From positions 39,300,532-39,364,531 of the forward strand of contig NC_087064.1 of NCBI RefSeq assembly GCF_963678635.1: 64,000 nt of DNA, read 5' to 3'. The notes below the pieces were generated by a model. The model saw nothing but the letters and a program-made list of their open reading frames with translations, was not told the DNA's origin and searched no databases. Numbering within the stretch: the first letter of the stretch is position 1; each line of letters opens with the position of its first letter. The translations under genes were made by a program, and so were the position numbers. Source of the DNA: Symsagittifera roscoffensis (taxonomy: Eukaryota > Xenacoelomorpha > Acoela > Convolutidae). Positions 12,101 to 20,800 of the stretch are shown one piece after another.

Positions 12101-14135
12101 ACTTATACTTTCTGATTTTCCAGCGGAATGAAGTTGCCTATTGATCCAGTTGATGCTAAAATAGATAACTTCAAGATAAAATGCCAATCATAAACAATTC
12201 GTGAAATTCGGTAAAATTTATTTTTAAGATCCGATGAACATAATTTAAACTATAGAGATCGCGATTGTTTTTTTTCGAGGATAGGCTCAAATTTACTTTT
12301 TTCGTGGTTTGACTTTTGCTTTCTTTTTGAGTCCAGTTCATGTCCTTTGTTAAAGGAAGGCAAACTCCGCTATCGAATAACAAAAGTCTAAAGGTCACGA
12401 AAAACATGATCGACTTCTAATTTCGAAAAAGTTTCTGTTTACCTGTGATCCTTGACTATTTTCCAACTGTCTTTCGGCTTTGTTTTTGAGTGCAAAAAAG
12501 AAGAAAGGAATTTTCACTAAATAGTCTTGCTGATTTTTGTGTTGTTTTTTTTTCAGGAAAACTCTTAACGTTTGTTCACGCTCAAATTTATTTTTTTTTG
12601 CGGTCTGACTTGTGACTTATTTTTCAGTTCGTTTCCATTGTTTACACTGCAAAGCAATGTGTTATAGTACGAAATTTTTTAAAACCTAAGTCGCAATTAT
12701 TGTTGCGGCTTTTGTTGTGACTAATTCGCAATTTTTGCTGCGGCCTAAAGCAACCATATTTGCTGCGTCGAATTTTGCTGCATCGATTTGTCAATAAGAT
12801 TTTTTGATATTCGATGCACCTTTTTAATGTAGTTGCACCTTTACAGCTTATTCATAACATGTGCTTTGACATTCCAATAGTTATAAATTTACAGTTGATG
12901 CTTTTTTATTTCCTCAAGTGAACCGAAGAAAGCTATTTGTTTCAAACAACATAACAATACTAAAGTCTCGATTTCGAAATTTTCTAACTCAATATATCTC
13001 GCATTTTTTTGAAATGCGTAATTTATACATAATGTGGCTTCATGCTTTCCAATTTATTACATGCAAAAGTGTGTCTTTTTGTATTTGGTGTTACTTTTGG
13101 CTGCATCGAAGTGGCAATTTATTAGCATGTGCAGCTGCGTTTTTGGGGATTTTAAGCGTCCCTGGCTGAATGGTTAGTGCGTGAGACTCAAATTTGCTAG
13201 GTCGCAGATTTTTGCTAATTCAAGTTTTTGCTAAGACTCGAGTTTTTGCAAATTCGAGGCTTATTTCTACTTTATTTTGATAGAGCTGCTTTTTGGTCGT
13301 GTTCTCGCAAGTGTTTAACCATCGAACAGCAAAAGCATGATTTATTTTTAAGTTCAGTTCGTTTCCATGTTAAAACTTAACCATCGAACAGCAAAAGCAA
13401 AAGGGTCACGAAAAACTTGAATGACTTCTTGTTTAAAAAAAATGGAATCAAAATTACCTGTTGATCCAGTGTTTGCTAAAAAAGGATAATATTCAGAAAA
13501 AAGTGCCAATCATCAACATTATTCAAAGAGCTTTACGTGATATATTTTTCTCTTCGAAATGAGATAGCTGAAAAATGTTCAAACCTTTTAATCAACTTTT
13601 TTCTGTGTCTTCCTGGAGTTCTTACACTTCTTTAACCATCTGCTAGTTTTGTTGCGTGTAGATGTGGGGCGTGATCTGTTTGATGGCAATATTCGCCATG
13701 ACAAGTGGGCAAATGTGGAATCATATGCGTGGACCCCCTTTCGCCCACAGGAACCCTCAGTCGGGCCAGGTGAGCTACATTCACGGAAGCAGCCAGGGAC
13801 AGTTCATAGCCGAGTCTCACCTTATCCTCGTGTTGCACGGACTGGTCACTGCAGGATTCATATTCCTCATTAACGCTGGCTCATCCTCAGTCTCTAGTCC
13901 TGCATCGGCCAAAGATGTCCCGGAAAAGGCGGCAGAGACCCAGACGCAGGCAGCTGGAAGTAAGCACGCTTCCTCAACTTCCGCTGCAGCGGGAGGAAAC
14001 ACAGTGCAAGACGCTGGAAAACGTAGAGTGATGGTGATAGGTGCGCTGGTGGCAATTACTGTTTTTTTCAGCCTGTTGCTGTCCATTTTTAGACAGAAGT
14101 ATCAAGGATACCCGTATAGCTTCCTGTTTAGGTAG
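13..14135 (+). CDS. MAGT1: MAGT1/TUSC3 (OST3/OST6 family), 5'-partial gene of four visible exons
   Basis: Oligosaccharyltransferase subunit of the ER membrane. The family has a lumenal thioredoxin-like domain, which forms mixed disulfides with substrates to assist N-glycosylation, followed by four membrane helices. Exons join at 13-150, 9124-9311, 9877-10149 and 13662-14135, with GT-AG borders and consistent phases (1, 0, 0). They give about 356 residues after the missing first exon. Visible family marks are [12 protein letters not shown], the redox motif CQIC (codons 9189-9200), [11 protein letters not shown] with the cis-proline, [35 protein letters not shown] and the ending KYQGYPYS. The protein is longer than vertebrate MAGT1 or TUSC3 because of an Ala/Ser-rich loop between the last two helices. 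Whether it is closer to MAGT1 or TUSC3 cannot be judged by eye; it may be the single ancestral co-orthologue. The start codon and most of the signal peptide lie left of the window. Confidence 0.93.
660..2340 (+). repeat. Degenerate tandem/dispersed repeat units
   Basis: A phrase of about 70 bp recurs at about 666, 1630, 1795, 2068 and 2273. It begins GAAATTCCTAACGCTATAG or a variant, continues with a TGGGT-CTGT-AGAGTA core, then AGGAGTTGCAAAT and CTTGCCTCCAA. Between units lie poly-T runs and a GAGATATGAAGTTTTTA-like phrase. Unit spacing is irregular (about 165 to 270 bp where units are adjacent), so this is an old, indel-rich array. The overlapping open frames on both strands here are by-products of the repeat and not genes. 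Confidence 0.6.
778..1600 (+). repeat. Hairpin-ended repeat family, copy 1
   Basis: Left end: ACCCTTGCGCTAAGCAAGGG, an 8-bp stem with a 5-nt loop, followed by AATCGGGTACTAGA, a T-run, CCCGT and a CAACTTTGTCCACAGG phrase. Right end, near 1565-1595: TCGCAAGTG, then GCGAAGCTCGGCTTC, then CTCTGTG. The interior is T-rich and shares the phrase CCTTTGTTGCCGC with the copies at 14967 and 54944. No open frame is carried. Confidence 0.5.
2745..4040 (+). pseudogene. 5'-truncated non-LTR retrotransposon: reverse transcriptase end and C-terminal knuckle
   Basis: LINE ORF2 remnant, clearly richer in G+C than its flanks. The reverse transcriptase core starts with [15 protein letters not shown] near 2780. 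The active-site box reads VYAD followed by a non-Asp residue, so the second catalytic Asp is lost and the frame breaks. A second frame (2948-3565) carries the thumb region, including SKTEALVIS and [12 protein letters not shown] third frame (3645-4040) carries the C-terminal region with [19 protein letters not shown]. The knuckle's usual first Cys is Gly here. The style of the thumb resembles the Ingi/Vingi or I groups, but the clade is not certain. The 3' tail has CAA repeats near 4068-4081. At least two frame breaks and loss of the 5' part make it dead. Confidence 0.85.
3626..6241 (+). repeat. Tandem duplication, left copy (2616 bp)
   Basis: From CGACATAAACGGCACAGATG at 3626, the sequence is repeated almost base for base starting at 6242. 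It contains the LINE C-terminus, its CAA tail, a G-run (about 4229-4240), and AT-rich filler. The filler includes two close copies of a TCGGTCCTTCGCCCA phrase near 5763-5805 and three GGTACAAATGG-like phrases near 5510-5565. Apart from the LINE tail I see no gene in it. Confidence 0.85.
6242..6656 (+). pseudogene. LINE C-terminal fragment, duplicated copy
   Basis: Second copy of the knuckle-containing LINE end, about 137 codons. It keeps [19 protein letters not shown] and the same Gly in place of the first knuckle Cys. The open frame runs on leftward to 6132 only because the duplication junction happens to be in frame. The reverse transcriptase core is absent. A CAA tail follows near 6689-6701. 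Confidence 0.85.
6242..8852 (+). repeat. Tandem duplication, right copy
   Basis: Direct repeat of 3626-6241, ending at TTTTTGTTCTAA about 8852, where the two copies stop matching. Differences are scattered single bases and small indels, so the duplication is later than the LINE insertion. The junction with the left copy lies at 6235-6242, in the middle of the LINE reading frame. Confidence 0.85.
9124..9311 (+). CDS. MAGT1: MAGT1 exon with the CxxC redox motif
   Basis: Acceptor TTGTAG ends at 9123; donor GTAAAT at 9312; 188 nt, phase 1 in and phase 0 out. It encodes [15 protein letters not shown] and then [19 protein letters not shown], the core of the thioredoxin-like domain. The two Cys codons are 9189-9191 and 9198-9200. 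It ends [10 protein letters not shown], matching the family's VDYDEGTD before VFQ in the next exon. Confidence 0.95.
9312..9876 (+). other. MAGT1 intron, 565 bp
   Basis: Donor GTAAAT, acceptor GTTAAG ending at 9876, a non-pyrimidine-rich but AG-ended acceptor fixed by the protein match. It contains two GACGAATATCC or ACGAATATCC phrases (near 9604 and 9668) and otherwise nothing recognisable. Confidence 0.85.
9877..10149 (+). CDS. MAGT1: MAGT1 exon: end of thioredoxin-like domain and first membrane helix
   Basis: 91 codons, phase 0 on both sides. It starts [18 protein letters not shown], where the Pro after Ala is the cis-proline of the thioredoxin fold. [20 protein letters not shown] leads into the first membrane helix. 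The exon ends [10 protein letters not shown] before donor GTAAGC at 10150. The open frame reads on past the donor, but that part has no family match. Confidence 0.95.
10970..11145. repeat. Perfect 22-bp inverted repeat, 132-bp spacer
   Basis: Arms 10970-10991 and 11124-11145 are exact reverse complements; the left arm begins AAGAGTATGTTTTTGCTC. With the neighbouring pair at 11151-11258 it makes two back-to-back hairpins, looking like a foldback or MITE remnant. The minus-strand open frame across both is accidental. Confidence 0.8.
11151..11258. repeat. Perfect 17-bp inverted repeat, 74-bp spacer
   Basis: Arms 11151-11167 (GTTAGAACATAGTTGAA) and 11242-11258 are exact reverse complements. The spacer is GC-rich compared with the surroundings and has further CTCGGGC and GCCCGAGG complementarity just inside the arms. 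It starts 5 bp after the 10970-11145 pair. Confidence 0.8.
11351..11986. repeat. Large imperfect foldback, arms about 260 bp
   Basis: Left arm about 11351-11611, right arm about 11725-11986, spacer about 113 bp. Matching blocks, read on the left arm and on the reverse complement of the right arm, include TTTTTTCTCAAATTGGGTT, TTTACCCCAAAAATGGG, CGCTGAAACTACCGAG and GGGTTAAACT. The order and spacing of the blocks are kept along the whole arm. No coding content. The structure fits a foldback/MITE element or two oppositely inserted copies of one repeat. Confidence 0.8.
12020..12430 (+). repeat. CTATCGAACAGC dispersed repeat, two adjacent copies
   Basis: Common order: GGCAAACTC, GCTATCGAACAGC, AAAGGTCACGAAAAAC, TGACTTCTA, TTTCGAAAA, CCAGCGGAATAAA, TTGCCTATTGATCCAGTT. 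Copies start near 12025 and 12358. Others start near 13372, 17535, 23113, 47095 and 49495. Many are preceded by a TCACGCTCA and GGTTTGACTT segment. Non-coding. Confidence 0.65.
12830..13320 (+). repeat. Dispersed repeat with a tRNA-like segment, copy 1
   Basis: It matches 50085-50605 in order. Shared phrases are GCTATTTGTTTCAAACAAC, TTTTTTGAAATGCG, TTTATACATA-TGTGGCTT, AGTGCGTGAGACTC, GGTCGCAGATT and GGTCGTGTTCTCGCAAGTG. The part at about 13155-13200 resembles a tRNA 5' half with an A-box (TGGCTGAATGGTTAGTG) and a degraded B-box, so a tRNA-derived SINE origin is possible. Confidence 0.5.
13370..13510 (+). repeat. CTATCGAACAGC dispersed repeat, copy
   Basis: Starts at the AACCATCGAACAGC variant and continues with AAAGGGTCACGAAAAAC, TGACTTCTTG and CTGTTGATCCAGTGTTT. 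Same family as 12020-12430, one point of divergence being CCATCG for CTATCG. Confidence 0.5.
13662..14135 (+). CDS. MAGT1: MAGT1 last exon: helices 2-4 and stop
   Basis: Acceptor GTGTAG ends at 13661; stop TAG at 14133-14135. [19 protein letters not shown] is helix 2, followed by [11 protein letters not shown] and [31 protein letters not shown] is helix 3, [19 protein letters not shown] is helix 4, and the end is [12 protein letters not shown]. Between helices 3 and 4 lies about 50 residues rich in Ala, Ser, Gln and Thr, where vertebrate proteins have about a dozen. There is no frame break in it and it ends in the conserved GKRR, so it reads as real coding sequence. Confidence 0.95.
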   Translation: MWGVICLMAIFAMTSGQMWNHMRGPPFAHRNPQSGQVSYIHGSSQGQFIAESHLILVLHGLVTAGFIFLINAGSSSVSSPASAKDVPEKAAETQTQAAGSKHASSTSAAAGGNTVQDAGKRRVMVIGALVAITVFFSLLLSIFRQKYQGYPYSFLFR

Positions 14136-14579
14136 AAAGCCTGAATATGATAATGAATATGAGCTAAGTGTGTTGCTAAGTTACGCCAGCGGAAAGAATA
14201 ATGTATATTGACAGATATATTGACCACCAGTCACCCGCTTTTAAATTGTTTCGATATAAAATATTACCCTGCTATATTCCTTCCCCGTTGTTGTTGTCTC
14301 TTGCCGTATTTAATGTCTGCTTCTATATAGTTGGAGAAAACTAGCTGTGCTAACTTGAATGTCCAATAATAATATTTCATTATATCAATTGATTTTATTC
14401 CATGATTAATTAATGGTTTCGAACTGTCGGCAAGGCTATCAATTTAGTCAATCTCACTTATGTTTAGGTCAGAATAGTATGGCGATGTAGATAGAACAAT
14501 ATTTAAATTGATACTTGCTGCTTCATCTTGAAGGATTACCTGAGGTCATGAATTATGAAATGATAAGTTTCAGGTAGTT
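14136..14579 (+). other. Intergenic gap between MAGT1 and TM9SF1
   Basis: 444 bp from stop to ATG, AT-rich. It must hold the MAGT1 3' UTR and any TM9SF1 promoter or 5' UTR. I see no clear AATAAA; the nearest resemblance is AATAAT around 14370. A possible acceptor lies at its right end. Confidence 0.7.
14568..14579 (+). promoter_or_regulatory. Acceptor-like TTTCAG directly before the TM9SF1 start
   Basis: TTTCAG at 14568-14573 leaves only 6 nt before ATG at 14580. It could be a 3' splice site for a 5' UTR intron or for a trans-spliced leader. No branch point can be proved and the upstream tract is not strongly pyrimidine-rich, so this is a weak call. Confidence 0.3.
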
Positions 14580-14862
14580 ATGATTAGATTGGATAAGAAC
14601 TGCCACTTGCATCTGCTATACTGGTGGGTGGCGTTTGGCCTTCCGATTGTGGGAGCGCAAGTAGTGCAGTACTACAAGGCGGGGGACAAAATCGATTTGT
14701 TCGTGAACAAAGTGGGTCCCTACAACAACCCAGATGAAACGTACCACTTCTACACTCTGCCCATCTGTCAGCCGGAGAAAGTAAAACATAAAAGCATGAC
14801 TCTGGGAGAGGTTCTGAAGGGAGACAGACTGGCATACTCTAACTTCGACATCAAGTTCAACA
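14580..14862 (+). CDS. TM9SF1: TM9SF1 exon 1: signal peptide and start of lumenal domain
   Basis: ATG at 14580 is chosen because it precedes a short hydrophobic signal ([16 protein letters not shown]) and the conserved [19 protein letters not shown]. The exon ends in DIKFN plus one base before GTGAGC at 14863 (phase 1). The open frame runs on for three codons into the intron; that part is not coding. Confidence 0.93.
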
Positions 14863-17800
14863 GTGAGCTCTGACTTGCCTTGAAAATATTGAAATGAGTT
14901 CTGTGTATATTCAAGTCTTTTTTGTGTGGTTTCAGAGTTGCTAATTTGCCTGTTTTGTTTTTGTCTCAACCCTTGCGATAAACAAGGGTATTGAAATCGG
15001 GTACTAGACACTTTTTCCCATAAATAACTCTGTTCACAGGACTCCTTCCCGGACTCATTCACCTCTTTGTCCTCTCTTGAAAATTGTAGTCCTCTCTGTT
15101 GCAAATATTGAGCAAGTTTTGAAGCTTGTTGGCATTTGAAATATCCGTTTTTCGACATTTGCTTTTTTATAGTTTTGAATTTATTTTTTACCAACTGGAA
15201 TTGTTAAAATGTTATTTTTTGTCTTTTATTTCGGCTCATATGTTTCGCCCTATTTTATATCAGTTTAGTGGCCTCATATTGCGCCGTTTGATGAGCCGGA
15301 AGTTTTCTGTGCGCGTGTGTGTGTTTTGGGTGAAAGGGGAAATTGAAATTTTTTATTAGCTTAAAATTTTTTGAATGTTTTTTTTTCGGCTGGAAGGGTT
15401 TCTGCTCAAGCGCTTTCGGCTTTGTTACTGCGTGGTAAATTTTTTCTGATGCTTATTTCGCATTCTATGGTCTGGGCATGTTTTTTTCAAAACTATTTTC
15501 TTACATTTTGATAGATCTAGTTGCATGCATAATTATAGAGTTTAGTTACCGAATTTTTTATACCACTTTGCATTCAGTACATAAATGGCATTCGTGGATA
15601 CTATTGGGGCAGTTTATTTGTGAATCAATTTTAATTTTCTGAAATATTTCAGTTGAATTTCAGGTTATTGTCTGCCGGCTTCAATTCTGTCGGCTTTTTA
15701 TACCAAATATTTTGTTTTCTAAAATTTTCCGTTATTATTTGTGAAATTGATTAGACTCTTGCGCCAAAGTTCTGAATGTTCGAAAGCAAAACCATTTGGA
15801 CGTCCTGAAAAGTTTTAATCGACTAAAATTATATAAATTTATTTAACTGTCGTTTTTTTTTTCGTTTCGTTTTCTATTTTTCTTTTTCAAGGGTAACTTC
15901 GTTCGAAGTCTTCTTTGCTAGTTCTTGAGCTTCATGCTGTCTTAGCCCCGTATTGTTGTATCGCAAGTGATGCGAAGCTCAGCTTCGCCCCTGTGTAGAG
16001 GTTTTTCATGTGCTCGAGTGTTTTCTCTAGTTTATTTACATCCAGTTGTTATGTTTAGCGAATGCTGAAGGAGTAGTTCTGTGTGAGAGGGCTTTATCGG
16101 GTGATCAGGTGAATACACTCGTCAATGCCATCGAAGAAGAATACTACTTCGAGTTCTATCTGGGTCAGTTCCTCTTAAGCTGCTCTCTTTTTCCTATTTG
16201 AGAAAAAACAGCATTTGATTTCCAGAAGTTTGACAAATTGATCCACGTGAAGTTGAAATACCTGACAGAATTGAATGTTTACACCATAGCTATATATACT
16301 TATTATCCCAATTCTAATTTGTTTGCATCAGACGACTTGCCTCTACGTGGCTTCCTGGGAGAGTATGTGGAGCAGAATATTTGGCCCCATAAACACATCT
16401 GCAAAATCAACACTCACATCAGATTCCTGCTCAGCTACCACGGACCCAATGTGAGTAGTGGTTAATACCAGGATCAGCTCGTCCAATTTTTTATGTTCCT
16501 GGAAAGGCATAAAATCCTTATGTGAACCGGTATGTCTAGAGGTGAGCGAAAGTGACGTGGTACACTTGATGTTGAGTATTGCCGTGCTACTCGTGTTTAG
16601 TATTGAGTGAAATATTAATCGCGTGCTGCGTGCAGGTGATTGCGGCCAGGGTGTCAACTGACAAGCCAGTGGAGTTGAGTGAGGACACTCCCCTCAGCAC
16701 CATCCAGTTCTCCTACAGTGTCTACTGGGTGGAGACGGAGAAGACCGTGGAAGACAGGGTGCAGCTGGAGAGACACAGCAGAGGCCGTTTCTTCCCCAAG
16801 TCACTCGAGGTCCACTGGCTCAGTGTCATCAACTCAACCGTCCTCGTCCTGCTCCTTGTTGGATTCGTATTCATCATTCTAGTTAGTTTTTTTTCAATCC
16901 ACTCTGTCGTAGCCTGCTTTTGACTAAAACTAATTGCTCATCATTTCTTACTCTGACAATCAACGGAAAATTAATTCACCGTGACGTTTCTTTTCTGATG
17001 TTTCTTTTCTTGTTTTTTATTTTTCGATTGTCGGTGCATCTGTTAGTGGTGATAGTCATTCATTTTTGTATTGGAATTGGTGCGAAGCTCTGCTTCGCCT
17101 CTGAGTTACCCATGCGATTAGCAACGGTACCATAATCGGGATACTTGACCTTTTTCCCGTAAACAACTTTGCTAACATAATGGCGTCAATTGAAAATGCT
17201 CAAATGGGTAAATGCGCTAGTTAATACTGCCTGCTTAGTAAGTGTTTACTCTTTTTATGAATACGCTTATTTTTCTTCCAATGTGGAAAATGTTTGGTAA
17301 ATTTTCAGCTTAAGTGGGTATCGGCCTAATTCAGTCAGGTTATATTGCTAATACGATTTTTTAGGAGTAATAAACGTAGTGAGTACGCTTATATAGGTCT
17401 TGCTGATTTTTTTATTGTTTTTTTTTCAGGAAAAAGTCTTAAATTTTATTCACGCTCATTTTTGATTTTTCGCGGTTTGACTTGTGATTTGGTTTGGTTT
17501 GACTTTTCAAGTTCAGTGTATTTCCATTGTTAAAAGGAAGACAAACTCCCCTATCGAACAGCAAAAGTGTAAAGGTCACGAAAAACGTGATCGACTTCTA
17601 ATTTCGAAAATGGAAATTAATCATCAGATTTCCCAGCGAAATAAAAGTTGCCTATTGATCCAGTTTTCTCAAATCGGGTTAGTTTTCACAAAATATCGCA
17701 TATCAATGATATTGCACTTTATTTGAGCTCTTATACAATTGAATTTATTTTTCGGATGCGGGTTGTTAGTCCGTCTGACGTCCCCTGATGTTATTGAAAA

Positions 17801-20800
17801 CGGAGATTGCAAACTTTAGTTCATAGTTGATTCGCCTGGTTTTGGTGGCTGAATATAATTTTTGTGGCTGAATATAATTTTTGTTCTCAATCAGTATTGA
17901 CAAGATTAGCATCTAACATACCATGAATTTTACTTTACATCACGCTATTTATAAATATCAACATCACGCCACTAATCAAAGATCAATGTCTTAACTTACG
18001 AAAGTGAATGTTAAAGTTCATGTATGTTACACAAAATAAGTTCACATAAATTGTTTTAGCGTTGTCAATAGATTTAGCGCTGGCAATAAAAAGATCTGGC
18101 GTTTGCAATTTAAAAATATGCAATGCATTTATTAGTGGCTAATGTTGAAAAAACAAAGCCGAGATGGCGCAGTTGGTAGATTTGACTCTTAAGCAGCTCC
18201 ACCTGAAAGTAAGTATGCTAGGGGTGTTTTCTTTTAAATTTTCGTTGATTTTGCAACCTCCCATTTGCCAATTGCTGCCTGTTTGCATAGTGCAGCTTCG
18301 ATTGTCTTGTATTTTGTAGCAATCCTTAAAAGTGTGAGACTATTGAAAACAGTCTTTGAAAGTTAAAAACTCAACATAGCAGATATATGATTGATTGAAA
18401 AAAAAGAAAATGAACAAACTTGATGAAATTTCGCTTTTATATGTGTTTTCAAAAGTTTGTTTGAAGTTTTCTCTTTTCGTGTTTTTATTTGTTTTCACAA
18501 TGGTAACATCGGTCCTAATCTTTTGTGGTATTGAATCAACCAGCTCTAGTGGTCGCATGCTTTTGATACGGGCGTTTGAGCTCAAATTTTGCTTTTTTGA
18601 ATTTTTTTCTGCTTGATATGATGTCATATTCTTGACAATTTATACATGATGTTTTGTATGTTGAAGGCTATGATAATGTTAGTTTTATCTTGGTGTTTTT
18701 TCTTTGTTGTTAGGGATAAATTTTTATTTATCTCTCTCTCTCTCTCTCCGTTACGTCTCGTTCGAGACCTGGATGCCTTCTCCGGAAGTATTCAGGTCCC
18801 CGAGGCCCCACTAGTATGTCCTCCATTATACTTTAGTGGACAGCCTCTGGAGAGCCTGATAGAATTCCTTGGCCAGGACTTGGATGTGGTCCGTGGCTTG
18901 GTGCACCCCATCGTTCTTGTCCATATGGGCTTTCGAGAACCGTCGGTATCTGTGGAACTCACATTTCGCCTTCTTTGCTATCTTTTAGTATTGCATGTTG
19001 ATCTTCTTGATTTCTTCTTCGCGGTGCCTCCTCCATGGTACTTCCATTAAAACTACTTGAAAGCCTTCGTTCTTATACATTTCCACGAAATCCTTCATTT
19101 GATCACTGAACTCCTCTGGCTGATGTATTGAGCCATCTCTCCATGCAATGTTGTTTGTCCCGCCGAGAATCGCAATTTTCTTAATTCCTAGGCGAATAAA
19201 ATTGTCCATTAGCTTCCTCTTGGACACTTGGTGAATCTGCGTACCGGGACAAGTCACAACCTTCGCGTTCTTGATAAAGATCCCATTTACAATGGAATCG
19301 CCCAGAACTGCGAATTCGAGATGCTTTCCGTGGTGATCTCCTCATGGTACGGTTTGTCCACTCTTCTCGCTGGTACTTTATTCACACCCTCCTTGGATGC
19401 TAAGTCCTCTTCCAGCCTCCTCTTTCTCCCATCTCTATCGCTCCTGCCCTTTCCACTCATTTTCATTCACGACCTGAAAAAGTAGTGAGGTCATCCTCCA
19501 ATGGATACTTACCCTACTTCTTCGGCGTTTGAAATTAGAAAAAGGATTTGGAAAAAGATAAAAACATGTTAAGTAAGCCAGAGCAGAGCCTTCATGGAGG
19601 GGTTCCTTCTTGCTTCACAACCCCATGCACCCTGCGAAGGTGTCTGGCCATGTTGGTCTTGGTCTGTTTTACTCCGCAGATATGGCATGACTCTCGCGGC
19701 CAGACTCGGGGTTGTGTTGCACCTCAATTTGACAGGCTTTGCTGTGGTTTGTCAGTTGTGCCTTTCCGTTAAACGTTCCAAAGCATCGTGTACTCTTGAA
19801 CGATGCGTTCGATTCACAGTGCATTCGTCTTTCATGTTAGGTGAGACCTCCTTTTGATCTGCATACTCTGGTGCAGCCTTCCCACCTGCATGTGAAGCCT
19901 TCTCTATATGTTCGGGGCTGTGTCATGGGTGGTTTGGGGTCGTGTTTTCCGGTCAGGCGCATCTTTTCCTCCCAGTCGATCAAGAGTCTCACGCGCTTCT
20001 TTACCAAACTTCTCCATCCTTTCCTGATTCTGGATAAGTTCTCAGTGTTGGTCCAGTCTTTTCCGACTTTTTCCCAGGAGTTTCCGCCAGTACCATAACG
20101 TACCTCGTTTGAGGCCTCCTATTACTTCAGGTTCGTGGTCCCAGGAACCGAGAATTATCCTCTTGGTGGGTTCTCGTTCGGCATGCGTAGAATGTGGCCA
20201 ATCCTGTAGAGGGTTCTCGTCTCTGTCACTGTCCGCATGGACTTGATTCCCAGTTGTCCTCTTATCTCGTATGCATTTACGTGCTCCTTCTGCATCCTCA
20301 GTTTCGCCAGGCCCCGGTTGTGGTTCCATATCCACCGGTATGCGTTATCTAGAACACTCTGCATCTTCTGGATATCGGTCGCTGTCCATGTGTGGACCAT
20401 GCAATCGAGAAGCATTGTTGATTCCACGACTGCTTGCACGGCTAGGGCTTATGTTCTCATGGACAACTTGGATCGCCAAAGCCATTTCTTAGTCTTGTAC
20501 CAAGCAGCGTTTCCTCGTTGCACCCTGGCTTTCAAGTCGTCTTTCCTTCCAATTCTAGTTCCAAGCATCCTGGTCTTATTCGCCGCTTCCGTTCCAAATG
20601 ATATTGACTCTTCTTTTCCATCGTGACACTTTTCTTCGTAGTCTTTCATTGCTTGCTTGACTACCTCCTTCCCGAGTTTGAGTTCACTTGTCCAATCGAT
20701 TAGTCCAATCGAAAGACTCTCCGTAATTTCAATTTTTTCTCTCTCTGCCCTGGTGGCCACCATTCTACGTCCTTCGGCGGCACACTGCTTCCTGCACGCC

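Larger units (their letters stand above)
10150..13661 (+). other. MAGT1 intron, about 3.5 kb, with foldbacks and dispersed repeats
   Basis: Donor GTAAGC, acceptor GTGTAG ending at 13661. It holds two short perfect inverted repeats (10970-11258), a large imperfect foldback (11351-11986), several copies of a CTATCGAACAGC repeat family (12020-12430 and 13370-13510), and a repeat with a tRNA-like piece (12830-13320). No exon is visible. Confidence 0.85.

Noticed and set aside
14616-15194. 192-codon open frame on the minus strand
   Set aside because: Half of it is antisense to TM9SF1 exon 1 and the other half lies in the repeat of intron 1. No family features.
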